Assembly: GCA_036787835.1 (NCBI GenBank)
Contig: DAIQON010000008.1
Span: forward strand, 1-51,271
DNA length: 51,271 nt
From: DAIQON01 sp036787835
GTDB taxonomy: Bacteria > Patescibacteriota > Saccharimonadia > Saccharimonadales > UBA4665
Reading direction: 5' to 3'
Within the stretch, counting starts at the first letter, position 1, and each line of letters starts with the position of its first letter. Under the pieces are notes generated by a model. The model did no database searches, had not been told where the DNA came from, and saw only the letters and a list, made by a program, of their open reading frames with translations. Positions 44,084 through 50,819 of the stretch are shown in pieces. The position numbers and the translations under genes were made by a program.

Positions 44084-45001
44084 TTAAGAGACTGGGAGTT
44101 TCTCGGTCTCTATCGGCCTACTTTTCATGCTAATTCTAGATATTATAACCGCACAAAGTATTATGATCCCGGCACCAATTAACTCCTCAATACTGATTGT
44201 TTCTCCATATATCAAGTAGCCAATTATTATTGCAAACACTCCCTCCAGTAAAAGTATATTGCCTGCAACATATGCTTTAAGATGAGTGAAGATATAGTTA
44301 AGTAGATATAGCCCCACAATGTTAAGTACTACCGATACTGCTAGTCCGATTAAAGCAATATGGTTTATATGTTTAGGAACAATCGGCTGATGTTGAATTA
44401 GTAAAAGCATCAACGGTATTATCCATGCAAAACTAAGCATTAATGTCGTGTTATGAAAATTAGTTAGTTTCTTATTATGATAACGGACCATTAGATAAGA
44501 GATGTCAAAGCCTAGCATGCTCAAAATAGCAGCGACTGCCCCTACGCCTAGCGACAGCCCACTAAGAGTAAGGCCGGCTACCAAGGCCAATCCAATAACA
44601 GATAGGGCCACGAAGGGTATGGCCTTTTTGTCAAACTTTTCTCTAAACATAATCCAAGCCAATAACCCAATTATTGGAAGCGATGATATGAAAGAAACGA
44701 TACTTAGCTTCGTGTGTGTTACCGCTACTGTAAAAAATAGAACGCCTACGCCATAGTTTAGGATCGCTCGTATGCCGTAAATAGTCCAGTCCTTTTTGCT
44801 TAATGTTTGGAATACCTTTTTACTAAACATATGCCCAAAAATTATCCAACATAAAATGGCAGCAAGCAGGAATCTCCAAAATACTTGCTGAGCAATGGTA
44901 AACGATTCGTTCATCATTCTGGCCCATACGCCCATAAGCACAAAAGATAAAGCCATGAATATAGCTACTATTATCGGGAGTAATTGTTTACCCTTATTCA
45001 T
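44084..45001 (-). CDS. EamA/DMT-family permease
   Basis: About 305 residues with ten hydrophobic helices and two related halves; conserved EGVFAIIIGYLIYGETISIEELIGAG near the end is the EamA signature. Start chosen at ATG 45001 (MNKGKQ), which lies about nine bases after an extended -10 TGGTATGAT; an ATG seven codons upstream is the alternative. Probably leaderless. Substrate unknown. Confidence 0.85.
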   Translation of the reverse strand: MNKGKQLLPIIVAIFMALSFVLMGVWARMMNESFTIAQQVFWRFLLAAILCWIIFGHMFSKKVFQTLSKKDWTIYGIRAILNYGVGVLFFTVAVTHTKLSIVSFISSLPIIGLLAWIMFREKFDKKAIPFVALSVIGLALVAGLTLSGLSLGVGAVAAILSMLGFDISYLMVRYHNKKLTNFHNTTLMLSFAWIIPLMLLLIQHQPIVPKHINHIALIGLAVSVVLNIVGLYLLNYIFTHLKAYVAGNILLLEGVFAIIIGYLIYGETISIEELIGAGIIILCAVIISRISMKSRPIETEKLPVS

Positions 45002-45058
45002 TCTAGGTATCATACCAAACAAACTAAGAATATTTACTGTTTAGATACGGTTCGAAGC

Positions 45059-46081
45059 TCACGCGCTCTCAACTAATAAAGAGCCGAGGGAATCGAGAGT
45101 GAACATTTCCTTGTCAAATACCTTCATACCGAACTGCAGTAACTTTAATTTCTGCTGCGCATTATCAACGCCTACTATCCATTTACCCGCCCACCTGTGA
45201 AGTACCTCGGCCGCAAAGTAAGTACAGAATACTTCATCCTCAATTGGTAATAGTTTCCTATAGGCTCCGACTGCTGTTTCTATAAACGCTTTCGCCTCAT
45301 CGGCTTGAATGTGTCCTGTTAGTGCATATACTGCAATGTGTGCCAGACCATTTGGTAGAGCAAAGTCCCTGTCTGCCCACGCAGAAAAGCCAAAATCAAT
45401 CCATGCTGCATTACCTTCATTATCTATGAAGGTATTCTTCGGGTGAGTATCGACAGCGATCAGCTGTTGGTTGGCAGTAGTAAAACGTTTTTCAAGCGTA
45501 GTGTACCAAGCCTGGTCGTTGGGGTAAGTATGACGTAGTTCAAGTCCACGTTCGTAATAGTTTTGTCGGCCAGACAAAACAGTTTCAAACTCTTCGTGGC
45601 TTGCAAGTGCTAGCATCATTTCTGCGATATCTGTTCCAATATTGGCTGCAGCATTAGTTGGGAATTTTCCGGCCACCAAAAGGTCATTCAGTAAAGTAAA
45701 GCCTGAGGCTCGCAAATCTTCCATTACTGACACAGGGACATCAGCAAAGTCATGTAGTAGCTCTGGGACTCTAATAGAACCATTTGCCGCTAGAAATTTT
45801 AGCATTTTGGTATCGACGTAATGAGACTCCCGCGGTATAAAGTAAACTGTTTGGTCAGTATCAATTACATCACCAGTATGCTTAACGACTACTGGCCGAC
45901 CATCTTCATTAGCGGCGTACACCTGAGAAACTGTGCCTCCTTTTAGTGTTTCACCTATACTGACATTGACTCCTCTTTCATGGAGAGTAGCTTCGAGTTC
46001 TGACGTAGTTGGAATATCTGTTTCAGCGTTATAAGGCTCAGTAGACAGTCCGACAGGGCTAACGTATCTATCATTGATCAT
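45059..46081 (-). CDS. Aminoglycoside/choline-kinase-like phosphotransferase
   Basis: 340 residues with an APH-type kinase fold: PVVVKHTGD (ATP-binding Lys) near residue 57, DTHPKNTFIDNEGNAAWIDFG (catalytic Asp-x-x-x-x-N loop and DFG-like IDFG), about residues 213-233. The family covers aminoglycoside, choline, methylthioribose and homoserine kinases; this one is not closer to any that I can tell. Extended -10 TGGTATAAT stands six bases before the ATG, so leaderless. Confidence 0.8.
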   Translation of the reverse strand: MINDRYVSPVGLSTEPYNAETDIPTTSELEATLHERGVNVSIGETLKGGTVSQVYAANEDGRPVVVKHTGDVIDTDQTVYFIPRESHYVDTKMLKFLAANGSIRVPELLHDFADVPVSVMEDLRASGFTLLNDLLVAGKFPTNAAANIGTDIAEMMLALASHEEFETVLSGRQNYYERGLELRHTYPNDQAWYTTLEKRFTTANQQLIAVDTHPKNTFIDNEGNAAWIDFGFSAWADRDFALPNGLAHIAVYALTGHIQADEAKAFIETAVGAYRKLLPIEDEVFCTYFAAEVLHRWAGKWIVGVDNAQQKLKLLQFGMKVFDKEMFTLDSLGSLLVESA

Positions 46082-46166
46082 GGTGTGATTATACCAAACA
46101 AACTAACGCTAGAAGCTATTGGGTTCCCCATACAAAGATTACTCATTATATTTTAGGAGAAGTGAC

Positions 46167-46820
46167 TTAGACAGCAACTTTATAATCACGCTTCATTTGT
46201 TTTAGCTTACCTGTGCGAATTAAATCGATTTCTTTGTTATCGCTTTCTGGCCTGTATTCGTTAGACATGCCGGCATATCGTCCCACGTAGCCTTCTCTAA
46301 CTGGTTGTTCAAGTCTCTCAAATACTAATTGACAAACTCTTTCCCCAGGGTACAGTCTTACCACTTGCATCGAAGTGGTGTTGTGTATTGGAATCATTAG
46401 GTGGCCATTATACCCAGCATCGACTATTCCAGTCATATCAACAGACAGACCCCTGCGATTAACTGATGAGCGTGGGTATAATATACCCATCAAACTATTA
46501 CTTTTCATGTGTACTTTTTCAAGTGTGGTACCCATTATCCACTCGCCAGGTAGAATATCGAAATATTGTCCTGGTTTGAGTTCAATTTCTTCATAAAACT
46601 CAAAATGCCCATTATTAACTGCTAGAAAATCTAAGGCAGTTGCTGAGCGACCACCTTTTTTCTTGTCGACACCAAAAGTTCGTTTTGGAACTTTAAAAGT
46701 TGTGCCCAGTCTTAAATCTACTGCATGTGGTCGAAATTGTAGCGAATCAAGAGCTGGTGTAAAACGTAACTCACCACTCTTAATAGATTCTAGTATCTCG
46801 TTCTTGACAACAATAGCCAT
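46167..46820 (-). CDS. dcd: dCTP deaminase/dUTPase-family protein, dUTPase-like
   Basis: 217 residues: trimeric dUTPase/Dcd fold with RPHAVDLRLG near residue 31, PRSSVNRRGLSV (the S-x-x-x-R motif) and TGIVDAGYNGHLMIPIHN. In E. coli Dcd the catalytic deaminase Glu138 sits in VLEFYN; here that position is Pro (MIPIHN), while the dUTPase-type Asp in IVDAGYNG remains. So it more likely hydrolyses dUTP than deaminates dCTP. Extended -10 TGGTAATAT lies nine bases before the ATG. Confidence 0.85.
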   Translation of the reverse strand: MAIVVKNEILESIKSGELRFTPALDSLQFRPHAVDLRLGTTFKVPKRTFGVDKKKGGRSATALDFLAVNNGHFEFYEEIELKPGQYFDILPGEWIMGTTLEKVHMKSNSLMGILYPRSSVNRRGLSVDMTGIVDAGYNGHLMIPIHNTTSMQVVRLYPGERVCQLVFERLEQPVREGYVGRYAGMSNEYRPESDNKEIDLIRTGKLKQMKRDYKVAV

Positions 46821-46874
46821 AATTCACGTATATTACCATTTTGTTGGCATATAGTCAATATAATGAAGCGAATA

Positions 46875-46905
46875 GCTAAAGGTTTGCCCTGTTAGGTGTT
46901 GACTA
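46875..46905 (+). repeat. Possible degenerate copy of the micro-ORF repeat (copy 0)
   Basis: GCTAAAGGTTTGCCCTGTTAGGTG shares the run CCCTGTTAG and the preceding TAAAGG pattern with copy 1 at 47.6 kb. It lies at the 3' end of the preceding minus-strand gene, as the other copies do. No open frame survives. The match is short. Confidence 0.3.
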
Positions 46906-47469
46906 AGCAGCCCTACTAGATGCCATCGCATAAACCAGTACTGCAGACAAAGTTAAGGGAGTTCGGTCAAGTGGTTCGGCCTCATCAGGATTAACACCTT
47001 CTGCAAAGTCGGGTATAAGATCAAAGGTCTCAGTAATCGCTGCCTCTGCAGAATCTTTCAATGCTGCTTCTAAGCCATATTTACCTAGCATGACCCTGGC
47101 TGTTTCCTCCGGCCATGCTGGATTGGTGTCAGTCCACATACCTTCAAGTTCTTCGGGTAATACGTTTGGTGTCTCCGGGTGGGACCTGAAAACCGCTAAT
47201 TGAACATTGAGCAAACCTACTTTAGCTAAAGGACCTGGTCTCAAGGCTGGTCCCCATCCCAGTTGTGTACCTTGCCCTACTATTCCAGTCAACACACCTC
47301 TAAAATAATAGTGCTGGTCTCTTTTCCATCTCATATCTCGTCTATCTAGCTGCCATAGACCAGTCCAATCATGCTGCCCTTCCATCCCCTCGTAGGGCCC
47401 CAGGTCAACTGGTGGTTGACTAAGCGGTGCAACATCTCGCCCTGAATGTCTGAGTAATCTTCCTCGCAT
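46903..47469 (-). CDS. Soluble protein of unknown function
   Basis: 188 residues, no signal peptide or known motif; many Trp and Gly in the first third (HDWTGLWQLDRRDMRW, TQLGWGPAL) and an Ala/Glu-rich helical C-terminus. GGGG lies about ten bases before the ATG. It has a variant of the TGCTTGCA promoter element upstream and a degenerate copy of the micro-ORF repeat at its 3' end. Confidence 0.55.
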   Translation of the reverse strand: MRGRLLRHSGRDVAPLSQPPVDLGPYEGMEGQHDWTGLWQLDRRDMRWKRDQHYYFRGVLTGIVGQGTQLGWGPALRPGPLAKVGLLNVQLAVFRSHPETPNVLPEELEGMWTDTNPAWPEETARVMLGKYGLEAALKDSAEAAITETFDLIPDFAEGVNPDEAEPLDRTPLTLSAVLVYAMASSRAA

Positions 47470-47495
47470 ATTTACAGATCCCCTATTTATATAGA

Positions 47496-47531
47496 ATTAT
47501 CCTCTAAGATAAACAATAATCAAGCATAAGT
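47496..47531 (-). promoter_or_regulatory. TGCTTGCA-element promoter, variant site 7
   Basis: ACTTATGCTTGAT at 47531-47519, -35 TTGATT, spacer 16, -10 GATAAT (47501-47496). The last bases differ from the consensus, but position and -10 fit. Confidence 0.5.
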
Positions 47532-47580
47532 TAAATAAAAAACCGGTGTTAGTAGAGGTAAAAACGATTATGCCCAGCAA

Positions 47581-47690
47581 TTGAGTAAAAGCTACACCCT
47601 GTTAGATGTGGGGTGTCTCGTTGGAAGGGTATTTTAGCAATGCTGTATCGGCAATACATATTAGCCAAGTATCGGCTGTGGGTAACACTA
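47581..47690 (+). repeat. Micro-ORF repeat copy 1 (frameshifted)
   Basis: Reads as the family GKSxxL..: SKSYTLLDV in one frame, and after a one-base deletion the neighbouring frame gives SRWKGILAMLYRQYILAK, matching RWREILDVPYQEYLITK of copy 2. Convergent with the S66 gene, ending about ten bases from it. Confidence 0.6.
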
Positions 47691-47699
47691 CTTGGTCTA

Positions 47700-48671
47700 T
47701 TATTCGCTTTTAGTAACACTCTCTAAAATTTCAAATGTTTTATCACTCGCACTAAATCGAGCATTTGCACCTATTGGCAGCATTATATTTGCTACATGAT
47801 GTCCAGCCTCACCAATTTGCAATATCGGTAAGTCTGGTCTGCCAACCGTTTCTATGACCAGCTCATTAAAAGGCCTTTCATGACCTATAATTTGTTGGTC
47901 GTCTGCGCCAACCCAATAGCCGAGCACAAGACCAGCTATGTCATCAAAGGCTCCTCTAAGTTTATACTCTTTGAGAACCCGATGAATTTCTCGCTTTGGT
48001 TGCATATATCCTTCAAGTACCAGTATTTTAGCTTTTAAATCAGGCTGGAGAGAGGTGTTCAAAAAATACCCAAAGCATGTTGCATTGCCGCCAGTTATTA
48101 TGCCCTCGGCACTGCCTTCTTGTATAGTTTGCCAGCCCTTGTATTCATTATAAGCACCTTTGAAATCCACCCAGTCGGGATTGGGCAAAATCTCTCCCAT
48201 ATTACCTTCGAACCACGCCTTTTGAATACTATCGACCTGGTACTTCATATCAAAGTCTGCATATTGAAGAAATTCTAATCCTAGAAAAGTTATCAAGCCT
48301 GTCTTCTTTGTAATTGGTGTTAGCAAAGTAGTGCCGTCAGAGATTCCTGATATAATCTTTGGATTGTTTCTTACTAGTTCATAATCAATTTCTTCTACCA
48401 AATCAATCGCTACACTACCACCTACACTGAACAACACTGCTTTAATTTCTGAATTAGCAATGGCTTCATGAAAGTCATCAAGACGCTCTTGTTTTGTACC
48501 TGAGCCGTAGTAGTGTTTTCCTAGCGCATGCTTACCAACAACAACTTCCAGCCCAGTATGCCCCTCGAAGTTCTTTATCGCCCGTTCTGTAACGTCTATG
48601 CGATCATTTACAGGATTCGATGGCGAAATCAATGCCACTTTGTCACCTTTTTTAAGTCTCATGGGCTTCAT
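47700..48671 (-). CDS. MccF-like LD-carboxypeptidase (peptidase S66)
   Basis: 323 residues. N-terminal KGDKVALISPSNPVNDRID, nucleophile-elbow region SGISDGTTLL (Ser near 117), late LVLEGY (catalytic Glu) and HHVANIMLPIG (catalytic His). These are the S66 triad positions; the family includes LD-carboxypeptidase A (peptidoglycan recycling) and MccF, which inactivates microcin C-type peptide-nucleotide antibiotics. A TATCAT/TATATT -10 stands four to ten bases before the ATG. Copy 1 of the micro-ORF repeat lies at its 3' end. Confidence 0.87.
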   Translation of the reverse strand: MKPMRLKKGDKVALISPSNPVNDRIDVTERAIKNFEGHTGLEVVVGKHALGKHYYGSGTKQERLDDFHEAIANSEIKAVLFSVGGSVAIDLVEEIDYELVRNNPKIISGISDGTTLLTPITKKTGLITFLGLEFLQYADFDMKYQVDSIQKAWFEGNMGEILPNPDWVDFKGAYNEYKGWQTIQEGSAEGIITGGNATCFGYFLNTSLQPDLKAKILVLEGYMQPKREIHRVLKEYKLRGAFDDIAGLVLGYWVGADDQQIIGHERPFNELVIETVGRPDLPILQIGEAGHHVANIMLPIGANARFSASDKTFEILESVTKSE

Positions 48672-48775
48672 AATATAATGATAGCAGAAGAGTTAGTTTG
48701 AGTCCTATTTGGCTTGAACTATAAAACGTCGAGTAAATCGGCGATTTATAAAGGTCATTATTTGCAGTGTAATTG

Positions 48776-48898
48776 GTGAAGCAAGTAGGTAAAAGTTCTC
48801 ACCTTATTATGGATGAGGTGGCTCGTTGGAGAGAAATACTTGATGTGCCATATCAAGAGTATTTAATAACTAAGCAGCTTTATGCTCAAGTTTATTGA
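48776..48898 (+). CDS. Micro-ORF repeat copy 2 (40 aa, unknown)
   Basis: A 40-codon frame from GTG 48776 (TTG 48773 is the alternative) to TGA. Product contains VGKSSHLIMDEVARWREILD and PYQEYLITK. Compared with copies 4 and 5 many differences are synonymous (for example CGT/AGA Arg, CCA/CCT Pro, TAT/TAC Tyr), which supports real coding. No Shine-Dalgarno is evident. Overlaps the 3' end of the small minus-strand gene 48870-49101. Confidence 0.55.
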   Translation: MKQVGKSSHLIMDEVARWREILDVPYQEYLITKQLYAQVY

Positions 48899-49101
48899 TT
48901 CTTTGTCTGTATTCGTCTAGCTGTGTATCTACAGTTTCATTTGTTGTACCCAATGCTTCGGCAACTGCATTTAGATAAATCATCCATCTTTGTTGCCAAT
49001 TTCTCGTCTAACTTCTTTACGTCTTCTCTAATAACTACAACTTCTTGATGAATAGCGGAAGTGATAAATTGTTTTAGGTCTTGAATAGTATTATCATCCA
49101 T
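48870..49101 (-). pseudogene. Small helical protein, frame broken by one extra base
   Basis: From ATG 49101 the frame gives MDDNTIQDLKQFITSAIHQE and KLDEKLATKMDDLS, then fails. In the +/-1 frame the same coiled-coil character continues, AVAEALGTTNETVDTQLDEY to TAG at 48870, and DLSNAVAE results if one A of TCTAAATGC is removed. So an 85-90 residue coiled-coil protein has a one-base insertion near 48975-48980, or the base is an error. Fills most of the gap between the S66 gene and 49257. Confidence 0.55.
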
Positions 49102-49134
49102 AAACTCTATTATATATAACGATCCTCCCTTTCT

Positions 49135-49268
49135 GGTAAAAGCTACTACCTGTTAAGGATGAGCTAGATGGAGGAAGGTTTTGGATGAGCCTTATAGACA
49201 TTATCTAATGTTATATAGTGCAAGAAAGACAAATATCAAACTAACTACTTACGGAACTAAAAATTAGC
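49135..49268 (+). repeat. Micro-ORF repeat copy 3 (degenerate)
   Basis: GKSYYLLR, then a net five-base deletion, then RWRKVLDEPYRHYLM in the shifted frame. Nucleotide alignment to copy 5 needs a one-base and a four-base gap. It overlaps the 3' end of the minus-strand gene at 49257. Confidence 0.6.
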
Positions 49269-49688
49269 TAAGATTGGTCCGCCATTTGCTTCCCTGATCA
49301 TCCCGCTTACCACCGCACTTGTTTGTTGTCCGTTAATAGTTAGTCTGTCTCCCTCAGCTATTACATCGGCTGAAAGTGAAACTTCACCAATTCCTGGAAA
49401 ATGTCTACGCTCTCTCAACCAATTTTTAAGGGCCTTACCTGCGTACAATGGAGACATGGCCAGATCGATAGGATCATCACTATATATTATTTCAGTATGT
49501 GCTTTTAATAGGACGGGCTGGACTCTCCTGTCTTCAACTCTCGTTGTCTTCAAGGCTGTAAACGCATACCAAAGCCCAGAAGCAGTGCTAAAAGTTACAT
49601 AGTCATACCCAGCTTCTCTGTCGTTAGCAAGTAAAGACAGGTCTATTGGGCCTTCTTTTCCGTCAGTTCTTGTAAATCGTGAGGGCAT
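49257..49688 (-). CDS. Soluble protein of unknown function
   Basis: 143 residues, beta-rich (EAGYDYVTFSTASGLWYAF), acidic N-terminal half, no membrane segment or recognised motif. TAGGA lies four to eight bases before the ATG. The TGCTTGCA promoter element is upstream, with the -10 ending seven bases before the ATG. Confidence 0.55.
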   Translation of the reverse strand: MPSRFTRTDGKEGPIDLSLLANDREAGYDYVTFSTASGLWYAFTALKTTRVEDRRVQPVLLKAHTEIIYSDDPIDLAMSPLYAGKALKNWLRERRHFPGIGEVSLSADVIAEGDRLTINGQQTSAVVSGMIREANGGPILANF

Positions 49689-49695
49689 AGTCCTA

Positions 49696-49732
49696 ATAAT
49701 CAGACTTCTTAACTATTTTTGCAAGCATTAGC
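49696..49732 (-). promoter_or_regulatory. TGCTTGCA-element promoter, site 8
   Basis: GCTAATGCTTGCA at 49732-49720, -35 TTGCAA, spacer 17, -10 GATTAT (49701-49696) ending seven bases before the ATG at 49688. Confidence 0.6.
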
Positions 49733-49764
49733 AATAAAAATGACCTCATTTTACAGAAGTAAAA

Positions 49765-49875
49765 ATGCTTATGATGATGCAGGTGGGTAAAAGTTTACAC
49801 CTTATTAGAGGTGAGATAGTCAGATGGAGGGAAGTACTGAAAGAACCTTATCAAGAATACTTATTAGTAAGATGA
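49765..49875 (+). CDS. Micro-ORF repeat copy 4 (36 aa, unknown)
   Basis: A 36-codon frame from ATG 49765 (several ATGs in a row) to TGA 49875; core VGKSLHLIRGEIVRWREVLK, then EPYQEYLLVR. Same family as copies 2 and 5. It ends ten bases before the convergent 3' end of the HAD gene. Basic and Trp/Arg-containing, with no membrane segment. Confidence 0.55.
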   Translation: MLMMMQVGKSLHLIRGEIVRWREVLKEPYQEYLLVR

Positions 49876-49884
49876 GTGGTGGGG

Positions 49885-50553
49885 TTACACAGTTAGGTCA
49901 TTAAATGAATAAACGATTAAGTCTGAGTTACTCAAGTCTTGCTCCGTCTTGTTACCAGCTCTAAGTCCAGTCACATACATGTTAGCGGCCTTACCTGCTG
50001 ATACACCATTAGTTGCATCCTCGAATACTAGGCAATCTGATGGGTCAATTTTTAGCTTTTTAGCCGCCAACAAATAAGGTTCAGGGTTAGGTTTAAAATT
50101 AGTAATATCTTCCTCGCTTACAATATCAGTGAATAGTTCTCGCCATTTATGAAAGCTTAGAATCGCCTCAGCTTGTTCCCTTTTACTCGAAGTAACTAAT
50201 GCTAGCTTTTTGTTATTGCGAGCAGCTAATTCAAGAAAGCTAGTTGCCCCCGGCAATTGCTCCGCTTTAATAATTTCAGATTTGTATGTTTGATAGAACT
50301 CCTGAACAAAATCTGTTGGAGGTGCGTCAATCCCATACTTCCTAACAAGCTCAATTAAATAGTCCTCTTCTTTTATATCTGTGCCTTCCCTACGCCAAAC
50401 CTTAACAAAAAGTTCCTTTTCTGCCTCAGTTAAGCCAACGTTATATTTCTTGAATAAGTCATTAAAAATTTGAGGGCCAACAGGTTCGGTGTTTACAAGC
50501 GTTCCATCCATATCAAATAAGTATGCTAGTAAATTGGAGGGTAATTTGTGCAT
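49885..50553 (-). CDS. HAD-IA phosphatase (beta-phosphoglucomutase-like)
   Basis: 222 residues: LFDMDGTLVNTEPVG, VTSSKREQAEAI (Ser), FKPNPEPYL (Lys) and VFEDATNGVSAGKAANM, all motifs of HAD subfamily IA. A TTGTTG-16-TATACT promoter ends about eight bases before the ATG, so probably leaderless. Sugar-phosphate phosphatase likely. Confidence 0.87.
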   Translation of the reverse strand: MHKLPSNLLAYLFDMDGTLVNTEPVGPQIFNDLFKKYNVGLTEAEKELFVKVWRREGTDIKEEDYLIELVRKYGIDAPPTDFVQEFYQTYKSEIIKAEQLPGATSFLELAARNNKKLALVTSSKREQAEAILSFHKWRELFTDIVSEEDITNFKPNPEPYLLAAKKLKIDPSDCLVFEDATNGVSAGKAANMYVTGLRAGNKTEQDLSNSDLIVYSFNDLTV

Positions 50554-50586
50554 AGAATAGAGTATAGACTATTCTTCTACCTCAAC

Positions 50587-50612
50587 AAAAAGACCCAAAA
50601 ATAAATGGGGTC
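50587..50612 (-). terminator. Weak intrinsic terminator
   Basis: Five-bp stem GACCC/GGGTC with an 11-base loop, then TTTTT on the minus strand. It would end transcripts coming from the pilin-like gene before the HAD gene promoter. Confidence 0.5.
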
Positions 50613-50637
50613 AAGGTCCTTTTGGTTGGTGCAGTAG

Positions 50638-50730
50638 ATGGGTAAAAGTTTACACCTTATTAGGGATGAGTTGGTTAGATGGAGGAGGGTTTTGGAAATG
50701 TCTTATCAAGAGCTTAAGCTAAATGGATAA
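50638..50730 (+). CDS. Micro-ORF repeat copy 5 (30 aa, unknown)
   Basis: A 30-codon frame from ATG 50638 to TAA 50730: MGKSLHLIRDELVRWRRVLE then MSYQELKLNG. It lines up with copies 2 and 4 over the whole length, with synonymous differences (AGA/AGG, GTC/GTT, GAA/GAG). It lies about 90 bases from the convergent 3' end of the pilin-like gene. Confidence 0.55.
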   Translation: MGKSLHLIRDELVRWRRVLEMSYQELKLNG

Positions 50731-50819
50731 GTTATTGGGGGTTATGTTAAGAAGGTAATGCTATATTGTGCAATAAATAATTCGCCTTGATTATACCGTG
50801 ATATTGGTTTTACCATGAA

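Noticed and set aside
46875..46905. Copy 0 as a functional micro-ORF
   Set aside because: Its frame ends after about ten codons and only a short run matches.
46875..50730. Reading the repeats as integron attC sites
   Set aside because: Only copies 0 and 1 contain a GTTRRRY-like heptamer, no integrase is visible, and the copies vary in codon-like fashion rather than keeping a long imperfect palindrome.
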